64,000 bases of DNA from positions 13,707,001 to 13,771,000 of the forward strand of contig OU612066.1 of assembly GCA_914767715.1 (NCBI GenBank), written 5' to 3'. Source of the DNA: Membranipora membranacea (lineage: Eukaryota > Bryozoa > Gymnolaemata > Cheilostomatida > Membraniporidae). A program made the translations under genes and the position numbers. Under the pieces are notes generated by a model, which did no database searches, was not told the DNA's origin, and worked only from the letters and a program-made list of their open reading frames with translations. Below, piece by piece: positions 1 through 14,300 of this stretch; within the stretch, counting starts at the first letter, position 1; each line of letters begins with the position of its first letter.

Positions 1-22
1 AATTATACCAAGGGAGGGTATC
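1..22 (+). repeat. Truncated satellite monomer at left edge
   Basis: These bases match the last 22 positions of a monomer (the ATTATACC and GGGAGGGTATC motifs). The array therefore continues beyond the left edge of the window. Confidence 0.95.
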
Positions 23-2879
23 ATGCTTTTTTTTCGGCCAGATCAAAAAATAGATTTGCTTCTAACTAACCTCAAAAGGAGGAGCAACTCCTGCTCATCT
101 CGAATCTGCAGACCGTTTGGCTCTGCGGCTTTTTGTTCTCCGTCAGCGTCCGTTTTAATTAGGGCCACTTTTGCTATAAAAAAACATGCCAAACGGCAGC
201 ATGGGAAAACTAAATCTCTGTTGGATACTTATCAAACTCCGACCAGTTCAAGCTCTTATTGCCCTCATTCAACACGCCGAATATTTGAATCCTAGGCTTA
301 ACAGGGGGGTCGCAACGCTGACTTGAAAATCCAAAAATTATACCAAGGGAGGGTATCATGCTTTTTTTTCGGCCAGATCAAAAAATAGATTTGCTTCTAA
401 CTAACCTCATAAGGAGGAGCAACTCCTGCTCATCTCGAATCTGCAGACCGTTTGGCTCTGCGGCTTTTTGTTCTCCGTCAGCGTCCGTTTTAATTAGGGC
501 CACTTTTGCTATACAAAAACATGCCAAACGGCAGCATCGAAAAATTAAATCTCTGTTGGATTCTTATCAAACTCCGACCAGTTCAAGCTCTTATTGCCCT
601 CATTCAACACGCCGAATATTGGAATCCTCGGATTAACAGGGGGGTCACAACGCTGACTTGGAAATCCAAAAATTATACCAAGGGAGGGTATCATGCTTTT
701 TTTCGGCCAGATCAAAAAATAGATTTGCTTCTAACTAACCTCATAAGGAGGAGCAACTTCTGCTCATCTCGAATCTGCAGACCGTTTGGCTCTGCGGCTT
801 TTTGTTCTCCGTCAGCGTCCGTTTTAATTAGGGCCACTTTTGCTATAAAAAAACATGCCAAACGGCAGCATCGGAAAATTAACTCTCTGTTGGATACTTA
901 TCAAACTCAGACCAGTTCAAGCTCTTATTGCCCTCATTCAACACGGCGAATATTTGAATCCTCGGCTTAACAGGGGGGTCGCAACGCTGACTTGAAAATC
1001 CAAAAGTTATACCAAGGGAGGGTATCATGCTTTTTTTTCGGCCAGATCAAAAAATAGATTTGCTTCTAACTAACCTCATAAGGAGGAGCAACTCCTGCTC
1101 ATCTCGAATCTGCAGACCGTTTGGCTCTGCGGCTTTTTGTTCTCCGTCAGCGTCCGTTTTAATTAGGGCCACTTTTGCTATAAAAAAACATGCCAAACGG
1201 CAGCATCGGAAAATTAAATCTGTGTTGGATACTTATCAAACTCCGACCAGTTCAAGCTCTTATTGCCCTCATTCAACACGCCGAATATTTGAATCCTCGG
1301 CTTAACAGGGGGGTCGCAACGCTGACTTGAAAATCCAAAAGTTATACCAAGGGAGGGTATCATGCTTTTTTTTCGGCCAGATCAAAAAATAGATTTGCTT
1401 CTAACTAACCTCATAAGGAGGAGCAACTTCTGCTCATCTCGAATCTGCAGACCGTTTGGCTCTGCGGTTTTTCGTTCTCCGTCAGCGTCCGTTTTAATTA
1501 GGGCCACTTTTGCTATAAAAAAACATGCCAAACGGCAGCATCGAAAAATTAAATCTCTGTTGGATTCTTATCAAACTCCGACCAGTTCAAGCTCTTATTG
1601 CCCTCATTCAACACGCCGAATATTGGAATCCTCGGATTAACAGGGGGGTCACAACGCTGACTTGAAAATCCAAAAATTATACCAAGGGAGGGTATCATGC
1701 TTTTTTTCGGCCAGATCAAAAAATAGATTTGCTTCTAACTAACCTCATAAGGAGGAGCAACTTCTGCTCATCTCGAATCTGCAGACCGTTTGGATCTGCG
1801 GCTTTTCGTTCTCCGTCAGCGTCTGTTTTAATTAGGGCCACTTTTGCTATAAAAAAACATGCCAAACGGCAGCATCGAAAATTTAATTCTCTGTTACATT
1901 CTTATCAAACTCCAACCAGTTCAAGCTTTATTGCACTCATTCAACACGCCGAATATTTGAATCCTCTGATTGACAGGGGGTAACAACGCTGACTTGAAAA
2001 TCCAAAAATTATACCAAGGGAGGATATCATGCTTTTTTTTCGGCCAGATCAAAAAATAGATTTGCTTCTAACTAACCTCAAAAGGAGGAGCAACTCCTGC
2101 TCATCTCGAATCTGCAGACCGTTTGGCTCTGCGGCTTTTTGTTCTCCGTCAGCGTCCGTTTTAATTAGGGCCACTTTTGCTATAAAAAAACATGCCAAAC
2201 GGCAGCATGGGAAAACTAAATCTCTGTTGGATACTTATCAAACTCCGATCAGTTCAAGCTCTTATTGCCCTCATTCAACACGCCGAATATTTGAATCCTA
2301 GGCTTAACAGGGGGGTCGCAACGCTGACTTGAAAATCCAAAAATTATACCAAGGGAGGGTATCATGCTTTTTTTTCGGCCAGATCAAAAAATAGATTTGC
2401 TTCTAACTAACCTCAAAAGGAGGAGCAACTCCTGCTCATCTCGAATCTGCAGACCGTTTGGCTCTGCGGCTTTTTGTTCTCCGTCAGCGTCCGTTTTAAT
2501 TAGGGCCACTTTTGCTATAAAAAAACATGCCAAACGGCAGCATCGAAAAATTAAATCTCTGTTGGATTCTTATCAAACTCCGACCAGTTCAAGCTCTTAT
2601 TGCCCTCATTCAACACGCCGAATATTGGAATCCTCGGATTAACAGGGGGGTCACAACGCTGACTTGAAAATCCAAAAATTATACCAAGGGAGGGTATCAT
2701 GCTTTTTTTTCGGCCAGATCAAAAAATAGATTTGCTTCTAACTAACCTCATAAGGAGGAGCAACTTCTGCTCATCTCGAATCTGCAGACCGTTTGGATCT
2801 GCGGCTTTTCGTTCTCCGTCAGCGTCTGTTTTAATTAGGGCCACTTTTGCTATAAAAAAACATGCCAAACGGCAGCATC

Positions 2880-4713
2880 GAAAAATTAAATCTCTGTTGG
2901 ATTCTTATCAAACTCCAACCAGTTCAAGCTTTATTGCACTCATTCAACACGCCGAATATTTGAATCCTCTGATTGACAGGGGGGTCACAACGCTGACTTG
3001 AAAATCCAAAAATTATACCAAGGGAGGGTATCATGCTTTTTTTTCAGTCAGATCAAAAAAATAGATTTGCTCCTAACTAACCTCATAAGGAGGAGCAACT
3101 CCTGCTCATCTCGAATCTGCAGACCGTTTGGCTCTGCGGCTTTTTGTTCTCCGTCAGCGTCCGTTTTAATTAGGGCCACTTTTGCTATAAAAAAACATGC
3201 CAAACGGCAGCATCGAAAAATTAAATCTCTGTTGGATTCTTATCAAACTCCGACCAGTTCAAGCTATTATTGCCCTCATTCAACACGCCGAATATTGGAA
3301 TCCTCGGATTAACAGGGGGGTCACAACACTTACTTGAAAATCCAAAAATTATACCAATGGAGGGTATCATGCTTTTTTTTCGGCCGGATCAAAAAATAGA
3401 TTTGCTTCTAGCTAACCTCATAAGGAGGAGCAACTCCTGCTCATCTCGATCCTGCAGACCGTTTGGCTCTGCGGCTTTTCGTTCTCCGTCAGCGTCCGTT
3501 TTAATTAGGGCCACTTTTGCTATAAAAAAACATACCAAACGGCAGCATCGAAAAATTAAATCTCTGTTGGATTCTTATCAAACTCCAACCAGTTCAAGCT
3601 CTTATTGCCCTCATTCAATACGCCGAATATTGGAATCCTCGGATTAACAGGGGGGTCACAACGCTGACTTAAAAATCCAAAAATTATTCCAAGGGAGGGT
3701 ATCATGCTTTTTTTTCGGCCAGATCAAAAAATAGATTTGCTTCTAACTAACCTCATTAGGAGGAGCAACTCCTGTTCATCTCGAATCTGCAGACCGTTTG
3801 GCTCTGCGGCTTTTTGTTCTCCGTCAGCGTCCGTTTTAATTAGGGCCACTTTTGCTATAAAAAAACATGCCAAACGGCAGCATCGAAAAATTAAATCTCT
3901 GTTGGATTCTTATCAAACTCCGACCAGTTCAAGCTCTTATTGCCCTCATTCAATACGCCGAATATTGGAATCCTCGGATTAACAGGGGGGTCACAACGCT
4001 GACTTAAAAATCCAAAAATTATTCCAAGGGAGGGTATCATGCTTTTTTTTCAGTCAGATTAAAAAAATAGATTTGCTTCTAACTAACCTCATAAGGAGGA
4101 GCAACTCCTGCTCATCTCGAATCTGCAGACCGTTTGGCTCTGCGGCTTTTTGTTCTCCGTCAGCGTCCGTTTTAACTAGGGCCACTTTTGCTATAAAAAA
4201 ACATGCCAAACGGCAGCATCGAAAAATTAAATCTCTGTTGGATTCTTATCAAACTCCGACCAGTTCAAGCTCTTATTGCCCTCATTCAACACGCCGAATA
4301 TTGGAATCCTCGGATTAACAGGGGGGTCACAACGCTAACTTGAAAATCCAAAAATTATACCAATGGAGGGTATCATGCTTTTTTTTCGGCCGGATCAAAA
4401 AATAGATTTGCTTTTAACTAACCTCAGAAGGAGGAGCAACTCCTGCTCATCTCGAATCTGCAGACCGTTTGGCTCTGCGGCTTTTTGTTCTCCGTCAGCG
4501 TCCGTTTTAATTAGGGCCACTTTTGCTATAAAAAGACATGCCAAACGGCAGCATCGGAAAATTAAATCTCTGTTGGATACTAATCAAACTCAGACCAGTT
4601 CAAGCTCTTATTGCCCTCATTCAACACGCCGAATATTTGAATCCTCGGCTTAACAGGGGGGTCGCAACGCTGACTTGAAAATCCAAAAATTATACCAAGG
4701 GAGGGTATCATGC
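2880..4713 (+). repeat. Segmental duplication, period 3686 bp, copy 1
   Basis: The monomers starting at 3033, 3369, 3704, 4039 and 4375 recur in the same order and with the same private variants 3686 bp (11 monomers) downstream. Shared private variants include the CAGTCAGATC start, CAACACTTACTTG, CATACCAAACGG and ATTAGGAGG. Similarity begins just after the AAAAATTAAATC block in the 2699 unit. It ends within the T tract of the 4710 unit, where the downstream copy has ATGCTATTTTTT. Confidence 0.85.
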
Positions 4714-5294
4714 TTTTTTTTCGGCCAGATCAAAAAATAGATTTGCTTCTAACTAACCTCAAAAGGAGGAGCAACTCCTGCTCATCTCGAATCTGCAGAC
4801 CGTTTGGCTCTGCGGCTTTTTGTTCTCCGTCAGCGTCCGTTTTAATTAGGGCCACTTTTGCTATAAAAAAACATGCCAAACGGCAGCATGGGAAAACTAA
4901 ATCTCTGTTGGATACTTATCAAACTCCGACCAGTTCAAGCTCTTATTGCCCTCATTCAACACGCCGAATATTTGAATCCTAGGCTTAACAGGGGGGTCGC
5001 AACGCTGACTTGAAAATCCAAAAATTATACCAAGGGAGGGTATCATGCTTTTTTTTCGGCCAGATCAAAGAATAGATTTGCTTCTAACTAACCTCATAAG
5101 GAGGAGCAACTCCTGCTCATCTCGAATCTGCAGACCGTTTGGCTCTGCGGCTTTTTGTTCTCCGTCAGCGTCCGTTTTAATTAGGGCCACTTTTGCTATA
5201 AAAAAACATGCCAAACGGCAGCATGGAAAAATTAAATCTCTGTTGGATTCTTATCAAACTCCAACCAGTTCAAGCTTTATTGCACTCATTCAAC
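3955..5294 (+). repeat. Tandem 4-monomer duplication, period 1340 bp, copy 1
   Basis: Units 4039, 4375, 4710 and 5045 are followed at once by a second set of four in the same order. Each unit keeps its private variants: CAGTCAGATT, CTCAGAAGGAGG with AAAAGACATG, the CATGGGAAAACTAAA unit, and the GATCAAAGAATAG unit. The left edge is set by CAATACGCC against CAACACGCC near 3954. Confidence 0.88.
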
Positions 5295-6646
5295 ACGCCG
5301 AATATTGGAATCCTCGGATTAACAGGGGGGTCACAACGCTGACTTAAAAATCCAAAAATTATTCCAAGGGAGGGTATCATGCTTTTTTTTCAGTCAGATT
5401 AAAAAAATAGATTTGCTTCTAACTAACCTCATAAGGAGGAGCAACTCCTGCTCATCTCGAATCTGCAGACCGTTTGGCTCTGCGGCTTTTTGTTCTCCGT
5501 CAGCGTCCGTTTTAACTAGGGCCACTTTTGCTATAAAAAAACATGCCAAACGGCAGCATCGAAAAATTAAATCTCTGTTGGATTCTTATCAAACTCCGAC
5601 CAGTTCAAGCTCTTATTGCCCTCATTCAACACGCCGAATATTGGAATCCTCGGATTAACAGGGGGGTCACAACGCTAACTTGAAAATCCAAAAATTATAC
5701 CAATGGAGGGTATCATGCTTTTTTTTCGGCCGGATCAAAAAATAGATTTGCTTTTAACTAACCTCAGAAGGAGGAGCAACTCCTGCTCATCTCGAATCTG
5801 CAGACCGTTTGGCTCTGCGGCTTTTTGTTCTCCGTCAGCGTCCGTTTTAATTAGGGCCACTTTTGCTATAAAAAGACATGCCAAACGGCAGCATCGGAAA
5901 ATTAAATCTCTGTTGGATACTAATCAAACTCAGACCAGTTCAAGCTCTTATTGCCCTCATTCAACACGCCGAATATTTGAATCCTCGGCTTAACAGGGGG
6001 GTCGCAACGCTGACTTGAAAATCCAAAAATTATACCAAGGGAGGGTATCATGCTTTTTTTTCGGCCAGATCAAAAAATAGATTTGCTTCTAACTAACCTC
6101 AAAAGGAGGAGCAACTCCTGCTCATCTCGAATCTGCAGACCGTTTGGCTCTGCGGCTTTTTGTTCTCCGTCAGCGTCCGTTTTAATTAGGGCCACTTTTG
6201 CTATAAAAAAACATGCCAAACGGCAGCATGGGAAAACTAAATCTCTGTTGGATACTTATCAAACTCCGACCAGTTCAAGCTCTTATTGCCCTCATTCAAC
6301 ACGCCGAATATTTGAATCCTAGGCTTAACAGGGGGGTCGCAACGCTGACTTGAAAATCCAAAAATTATACCAAGGGAGGGTATCATGCTTTTTTTTCGGC
6401 CAGATCAAAGAATAGATTTGCTTCTAACTAACCTCATAAGGAGGAGCAACTCCTGCTCATCTCGAATCTGCAGACCGTTTGGCTCTGCGGCTTTTTGTTC
6501 TCCGTCAGCGTCCGTTTTAATTAGGGCCACTTTTGCTATAAAAAAACATGCCAAACGGCAGCATGGAAAAATTAAATCTCTGTTGGATTCTTATCAAACT
6601 CCAACCAGTTCAAGCTTTATTGCACTCATTCAACACGCCGAATATT
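5295..6646 (+). repeat. Tandem 4-monomer duplication, period 1340 bp, copy 2
   Basis: Units 5379, 5715, 6050 and 6385 repeat the preceding four. The copies part at the GAATATTGG/GAATATTTG difference in the last unit (5307 against 6647). From there this copy has the tail of the 2699 unit, which leads into the 3686 bp duplication. The switch marks a recombination junction between the two duplications. Confidence 0.88.
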
Positions 6647-8399
6647 TGAATCCTCTGATTGACAGGGGGGTCACAACGCTGACTTGAAAATCCAAAAATT
6701 ATACCAAGGGAGGGTATCATGCTTTTTTTTCAGTCAGATCAAAAAAATAGATTTGCTCCTAACTAACCTCATAAGGAGGAGCAACTCCTGCTCATCTCGA
6801 ATCTGCAGACCGTTTGGCTCTGCGGCTTTTTGTTCTCCGTCAGCGTCCGTTTTAATTAGGGCCACTTTTGCTATAAAAAAACATGCCAAACGGCAGCATC
6901 GAAAAATTAAATCTCTGTTGGATTCTTATCAAACTCCGACCAGTTCAAGCTATTATTGCCCTCATTCAACACGCCGAATATTGGAATCCTCGGATTAACA
7001 GGGGGGTCACAACACTTACTTGAAAATCCAAAAATTATACCAATGGAGGGTATCATGCTTTTTTTTCGGCCGGATCAAAAAATAGATTTGCTTCTAGCTA
7101 ACCTCATAAGGAGGAGCAACTCCTGCTCATCTCGATCCTGCAGACCGTTTGGCTCTGCGGCTTTTCGTTCTCCGTCAGCGTCCGTTTTAATTAGGGCCAC
7201 TTTTGCTATAAAAAAACATACCAAACGGCAGCATCGAAAAATTAAATCTCTGTTGGATTCTTATCAAACTCCAACCAGTTCAAGCTCTTATTGCCCTCAT
7301 TCAATACGCCGAATATTGGAATCCTCGGATTAACAGGGGGGTCACAACGCTGACTTAAAAATCCAAAAATTATTCCAAGGGAGGGTATCATGCTTTTTTT
7401 TCGGCCAGATCAAAAAATAGATTTGCTTCTAACTAACCTCATTAGGAGGAGCAACTCCTGTTCATCTCGAATCTGCAGACCGTTTGGCTCTGCGGCTTTT
7501 TGTTCTCCGTCAGCGTCCGTTTTAATTAGGGCCACTTTTGCTATAAAAAAACATGCCAAACGGCAGCATCGAAAAATTAAATCTCTGTTGGATTCTTATC
7601 AAACTCCGACCAGTTCAAGCTCTTATTGCCCTCATTCAATACGCCGAATATTGGAATCCTCGGATTAACAGGGGGGTCACAACGCTGACTTAAAAATCCA
7701 AAAATTATTCCAAGGGAGGGTATCATGCTTTTTTTTCAGTCAGATTAAAAAAATAGATTTGCTTCTAACTAACCTCATAAGGAGGAGCAACTCCTGCTCA
7801 TCTCGAATCTGCAGACCGTTTGGCTCTGCGGCTTTTTGTTCTCCGTCAGCGTCCGTTTTAACTAGGGCCACTTTTGCTATAAAAAAACATGCCAAACGGC
7901 AGCATCGAAAAATTAAATCTCTGTTGGATTCTTATCAAACTCCGACCAGTTCAAGCTCTTATTGCCCTCATTCAACACGCCGAATATTGGAATCCTCGGA
8001 TTAACAGGGGGGTCACAACGCTAACTTGAAAATCCAAAAATTATACCAATGGAGGGTATCATGCTTTTTTTTCGGCCGGATCAAAAAATAGATTTGCTTT
8101 TAACTAACCTCAGAAGGAGGAGCAACTCCTGCTCATCTCGAATCTGCAGACCGTTTGGCTCTGCGGCTTTTTGTTCTCCGTCAGCGTCCGTTTTAATTAG
8201 GGCCACTTTTGCTATAAAAAGACATGCCAAACGGCAGCATCGGAAAATTAAATCTCTGTTGGATACTAATCAAACTCAGACCAGTTCAAGCTCTTATTGC
8301 CCTCATTCAACACGCCGAATATTTGAATCCTCGGCTTAACAGGGGGGTCGCAACGCTGACTTGAAAATCCAAAAATTATACCAAGGGAGGGTATCATGC
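6566..8399 (+). repeat. Segmental duplication, period 3686 bp, copy 2
   Basis: This is the downstream partner of 2880-4713, covering the units starting at 6719, 7055, 7390, 7725 and 8061. I saw no difference between the copies while scanning, so the duplication appears recent. A 1340 bp tandem duplication lies between the two copies, so part of this block (units 7725 and 8061) is the third occurrence of that pair. Confidence 0.85.
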
Positions 8400-11300
8400 T
8401 ATTTTTTCGGCCAGATCAAAAAATAGATTTGCCTCTAACTAACCTCATTAGGAGGAGCAACTCCTGTTCATCTCGAATCTGCAGACCGTTTGGCTCTGCG
8501 GCTTTTTGTTCTCCGTCAGCGTCCGTTTTAATTAGGGCCACTTTTGCTATAAAAAAACATGCCAAACGGCAGCATCGGAAAATTAAATCTCTGTTGGATA
8601 CTTATCAAACTCCGACCAGTTCAAGCTCTTATTGCCCTCATTCAACACGCCGAATATTTGAATCCTCGGCTTAACAGGGGGGTCGCAATGCTGACTTGAA
8701 AATCCAAAAGTTATACCAAGGGAGGGTATCATGCTTTTTTTTCGGCCAGATCAAAAAATAGATTTGCTTCTAACTAACCTCATAAGGAGGAGCAACTCCT
8801 GCTCATCTCGAATCTGCAGACCGTTTGGCTCTGCGGCTTTTTCGTTCTCCGTCAGCGTCCGTTTTAATTAGGGCCACTTTTGCTATAAAAAAACATGCCA
8901 AACGGCAGCATCGAAAAATTAAATCTCTGTTGGATTCTTATCAAACTCCGACCAGTTCAAGCTCTTATTGCCCTCATTCAACACGCCGAATATTGGAATC
9001 CTCGGATTAACAGGGGGGTCGCAATGCTGACTTGAAAATCCAAAAGTTATACCAAGGGAGGGTATCATGCTTTTTCTTCGGCCAGATCAAAAAATAGATT
9101 TGCTTCTAACTAACCTCATAAGGAGGAGCAACTCCTGCTCATCTCGAATCTGCAGACCGTTTGGCTCTGCGGTTTTTCGTTCTCCGTCAGCGTCTGTTTT
9201 AATTAGGGCCACTTTTGCTATAAAAAAACATGCCAAACGGCAGCATCGAAAATTTAAATCTCTGTTACATTCTTATCAAACTCCAACCAGTTCAAGCTTT
9301 ATTGCACTCATTCAACACGCCGAATATTTGAATCCTCTGATTGACAGGGGGTAACAACGCTGACTTGAAAATCCAAAAATTATACCAAGGGAGGGTATCA
9401 TGCTTTTTTTTCGGCCAGATCAAAAAATAGATTTGCTTCTAACTAACCTCAAAAGGAGGAGCAACTCCTGCTCATCTCGAATCTGCAGACCGTTTGGCTC
9501 TGCGGCTTTTTGTTCTCCGTCAGCGTCCGTTTTAATTAGGGCCACTTTTGCTATAAAAAAACATGCCAAACGGCAGCATGGGAAAACTAAATCTCTGTTG
9601 GATACTTATCAAACTCCGACCAGTTCAAGCTCTTATTGCCCTCATTCAACACGCCGAATATTGGAATCCTCGGATTAACAGGGGGGTCACATCGCTGACT
9701 TGAAAATCCAAAAATTATACCAAGGGAGGGTATCATGCTTTTTTTCAGCCAGATCAAAAAATAGATTTGCTTCTAACTAACCTCATAAGGAGGAGCAACT
9801 CCTGCTCATCTCGAATCTGCAGACCGTTTGGCTCTGCGGCTTTTCCTTCTCCGTCAGCGTCCGTTTTAATTAGGGCCACTTTTGCTATAAAAAAACATGC
9901 CAAACGGCAGCATCGAAAAATTAAATCTCTGTTGGATTCTTATCAAACTCCTACCAGTTCAATCTCTTATTGCCCTCATTCAACACGCCGAATATTTGAA
10001 TCCTCTGATTGACAGGGGGGTCACAACGCTGACTTGAAAATCCAAAAGTTATACCAAGGGAGGGTATCATGCTTTTTTTTCGGCCACATCAAAAAATAGA
10101 TTTGCTTCTAACTAACCTCATAAGGAGGAGCAACTCCTGCTCATCTCGAATCTGCAGACCGTTTGGCTCTGCGGTTTTTCGTTCTCCGTCAGCGTCCGTT
10201 TTAATTAGGGCCACTTTTGCTATAAAAAAACATGCCGAACGGCAGCATCGAAAAATTAAATCTCTGTTGGATTCTTATCAAACTCCGACCAGTTCAAGCT
10301 CTTATTGCCCTCATTCAACACGCCGAATATTGGAATCCTCGGATTAACAGGGGGGTCACAACGCTGACTTGAAAATCCAAAAATTATACCAAGGGAGGGT
10401 ATCATGCTTTTTTTCGGCCAGATCAAAAAATAGATTTGCTTCTAACTAACCTCATAAGGAGGAGCAACTCCTGCTCATCTCGAATCTGCAGACCGTTTGG
10501 CTCTGCGGCTTTTCGTTCTCCGTCAGCGTCCGTTTTAATTAGGGCCACTTTTGCTATAAAAAAACATGCCAAACGGCAGCACCGAAAAATTAAATCTCTG
10601 TTGGATTCTTATCAAACTCCAACCAGTTCAAGCTCTTATTGCCCTCATTCAACAAGTCGAATATTTGAATCCTCTGATTGACAGGGGGGTCACAACGCTG
10701 ACTTGAAAATCCAAAAATTATACCAAGGGAGGGTATCATGCTTTTTTTTCGGCCAGATCAAAGAATAGATTTGCTTCTTACTAACCTCATAAGGAGGAGC
10801 AACTCCTGCTCATCTCGAATCTGCAGACCGTTTGGCTCTGCGGCTTTTTGTTCTCCGTCAGCGTCCGTTTTAATTAGGGCCACTTTTGCTATAAAAAAAC
10901 ATGCCAAACGGCAGCGTCGGAAAACTAAATCTCTGTTGGATACTTATCAAACTCCGACCAGTTCAAGCTCTTATTGCCCTCATTCAAAACGCCTAATATT
11001 TGAATCCTCGGCTTAACAGGGGGGTCACAACGCTGACTTGAAAATCCAAAAATTATACCAAGGGAGGGTATCATGCTTTTTTTTCGGCCAAATCAAAAGA
11101 TAGATTTGATTCTAACTAACCTCATAAGGAGGAGCAACTCCTGCTTATCTCGAATCTGCAGACCGTTTGGCTCTGCGGCTTTTTGTTCTCCGTCAGCGTC
11201 CGTTTTAATTAGGGCCACTTTTGCTATAAAAAAACATGCCAAACCGCAGCATCGGAAAATTAAATCTCTGTTGGATACTTATCAAACTCAGACCAGTTCA

Positions 11301-14300
11301 AGCTCTTATTGCCCTCATTCAACACGCCGAATATTTGAATCCTCGGCTTAACAGGGGGGTCGCAACGCTGACTTGAAAATCCAAAAGTTATACCAAGGGA
11401 GGGTATCATGCTTTTTTTTCAGCCAGATCAAAAAATAGATTTGCTTCTAATTAACCTCATAAGGAGGAGCAACTCCTGCTCATCTCGAATCTGCAGACCG
11501 TTTGGCTCTGCGGCTTTTCGTTCTCCGTCAGCGTCCGTTTTAATTAGGGCCACTTTTGCTATAAAAAAACATGCCAAACGGCAGCATCGAAAAATTAAAT
11601 CTCTGTTGGATTCTTATCAAACTCCAACCAGTTCAAGCTCTTATTGCCCTCATTCAACACGCCGAATATTTGAATCCTCTGATTGACAGGGGGTCACAAC
11701 GCTGACTTGAAAATCCAAAAATTATACCAAGGGAGGGTATCATGCTTTTTTTTCGGCCAGACCAAAAAATAGAATTGCTTCTAACTAACCTCATAAGGAG
11801 GAGCAACTCCTGCTCATCTCGAATCTGCAGACCGTTTGGCTCTGCGGCTTTTCGTTCTCCGTCAGCGTCCGTTTTAATTAGGGCCACTTTTGCTATAAAA
11901 AAACATGCCAAATGGCAGCATCGAAAAATTAAATCTCTGTTGGATTCTTTTCAAACTCCGACCAGTTCAAGCTCTTATTGCCCTCATTCAACACGCCGAA
12001 TATTGAAATCCTCGGATTAACAGGGGGGTCACAACGCTGACTTGAAAATCCAAAAATTATACCAAGGGAGGGTATCATGCTTTTTTTTCGGCCAGATCAA
12101 AAAATAGATTTGCTTCTAACTAACCTCATAAGGAGGAGCAACTCCTGCTCATCTCGAATCTGCAGACCGTTTGGCTCTGCGGCTTTTCGTTCTCCGTCGG
12201 CGTTCGTTTTAATTAGGGCCACTTTTGCTATAGAAAAACATGCCAAACGGCAGCATCGAAAAATTAAATCTCTGTTGGATTCTTATCAAACTCCGACCAG
12301 TTCAAGCTCTTATTGCCCTCATTCAACACGGCGAATATTGGAATCCTCGGATTAACAGGGGGGTCACAACGCTGACTTGAGAATAAAAAAATTATACCAA
12401 GAGTGGTATCATGCTTTTTTTTCGGCCAGATCAAAAAATAGATTTGCTTCTAACTAACCTCATAAAGAGGAGCAACTCCTGCTCATCTCGAATCTGCAGA
12501 CCCTTTAGCTCTGCGGCTTTTCGTTCTCCGTCAGCGTCCGTTTTAATTGGGGCCACTTTTGCTATAAAAAAACATGCCAAACGGCAGCATCGAAAAATTA
12601 AATCTGTGTTGGATTCTTATCAAACTCCGACCAGTTCAAGCTCTTATTGCCCTCATTCAACACGCCGAATATTGGAATCCTCGGATTAACAGGGGGGTCA
12701 CAACGCTGACTTGAAAATCCAAAAATTATACCAAGGGAGGGTATCATGCTTTTTTTTCGGCCAGATCAAAAAATAGATTTGCTTCTAACTAACCTCATAA
12801 GGAGTAGCAACTCCTGCTCATCTCGAATCTGCAGACCGTTTGGCTCTGCGGCTTTTCGTTCTCCGTCGGCGTTCGTTTTAATTAGGGCCACTTTTGCTAT
12901 AGAAACACATGCCAAACGGCAGCATCGAAAAATTAAATCTCTGTTGGATTCTTATCAAACTCCGACCAGTTCAAGCTCTTATTGCCCTCATTTAACACGG
13001 CGAATATTGGAATCCTCGGATTAACAGGGGGGTCACAACGCTGACTTGAAAATCAAAAAATTATACCAAGAGTGGTATCATGCTTTTTTTTCGGCCAGAT
13101 CAAAAAATAGATTTGCTTCTAACTAACCTCATAAGGAGGTGCAACTCCTGCTCATCTCGAATCTGCAGACTGTTTGGCTCTGCGGCTTTTCGTTCTCCGT
13201 CAGCGTCCGTTTTAATTAGGGCCACTTTTGCTATAGAAACACATGCCAAACGGCAGCATCGAAAAATTAAATCTCTGTTGGATTCTTATCAAACTCCGAC
13301 CAGTTCAAGCTCTTATTGCCCTCATTCAACACGGCGAATATTGGAATCCTCGGATTAAGAGGGGGGTCACAACGCTGACTTGAAAATCAAAAAATTATAC
13401 CAAGGGAGGGTATCATGCTTTTTTTTCGGCCAGATCAAAAAATAGATTTGCTTCTAACTAACCTCATAAGGAGGAGCAACTCCTGCTCATCTCGAATCTG
13501 CAGAACGTTTGGCTCTGCGGCTTTTCGTTCTCCGTCAGCGTCCGTTTTAATTAGGGCCACTTTTGCTATAAAAAAACATGCCAAACAGCAGCATCAAAAA
13601 TTAAATCTCTGTTGGATTCTTATCAAACTTTGACTAGTTCAAGCTCTTATTGCCCTCATTCAACACCCCGAATATTGGAATCCTCGGATTAACAGGGGGG
13701 TCACAACGCTGACTTGAAAATCCAAAAATTATACCAAGGGAGGGTATCATGCTTTTTTTTCGGCCAGATCAAAAAATAGATTTGCTTCTAACTAACCTCA
13801 TAAGGAGGAGCAACTCCTGCTCATCTCGAAACTGCCGACCGTTTGGCTCTGCGGCTTTTCGTTCTCCGTCAGCGTCCGTTTTAATTAGGGCCACTTTTGC
13901 TATAAAAAAAACATGCCAAACAGCAGCATCGAAAAATTAAATCTCTGTTGGATTCTTATCAAACTCCGACCAGTTCAAGCTCTTATTGCCGTCATTCAAC
14001 ACGCCGAATATTGGAATCCTCGGATTAACAGGGGGGTCACAACGCTGACTTGAAAATCCAAAAATTATACCAAGGGAGGGTATCATGCTTTTTTTTCGGC
14101 CAGATCAAAAAATAGATTTGCTTCTAACTTACCTCATAAGGAGGAGCAACTCCTGCTCATCTCGAATCTGCAGAACGTTTGGCTCTGCGGCTTTGCGTTC
14201 TCCGTCAGCGTTCGTTTTAATTAGGGCCACTTTTGCTATAGAAAAACATGCCAAACGGCAGCATCGAAAAATTAAATCTCTGTCGGATTCTTATCAAACT

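Larger units (their letters stand above)
23..11407 (+). repeat. Domain A of the satellite (34 monomers, mixed T/C variants)
   Basis: Units start at 23, 358, 693, 1027, 1362, 1697, 2029, 2364, 2699, 3033, 3369, 3704, 4039, 4375, 4710, 5045, 5379, 5715, 6050, 6385, 6719, 7055, 7390, 7725, 8061, 8396, 8731, 9067, 9400, 9735, 10069, 10404, 10738 and 11073. About two thirds read TTTTTGTTCTCC where the rest of the array reads TTTTCGTTCTCC; both kinds are interspersed here. Other local variants are CTCAAAAGGAGG with CATGGGAAAACTAAA (23, 2029, 4710, 6050, 9400), CAGTCAGAT (3033, 4039, 5379, 6719, 7725), a GCACTCATTC tail (1697, 2699, 5045, 6385, 9067) and GGGGGTAACAACG (1697, 9067). Two overlapping segmental duplications lie within it. 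Confidence 0.85.
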
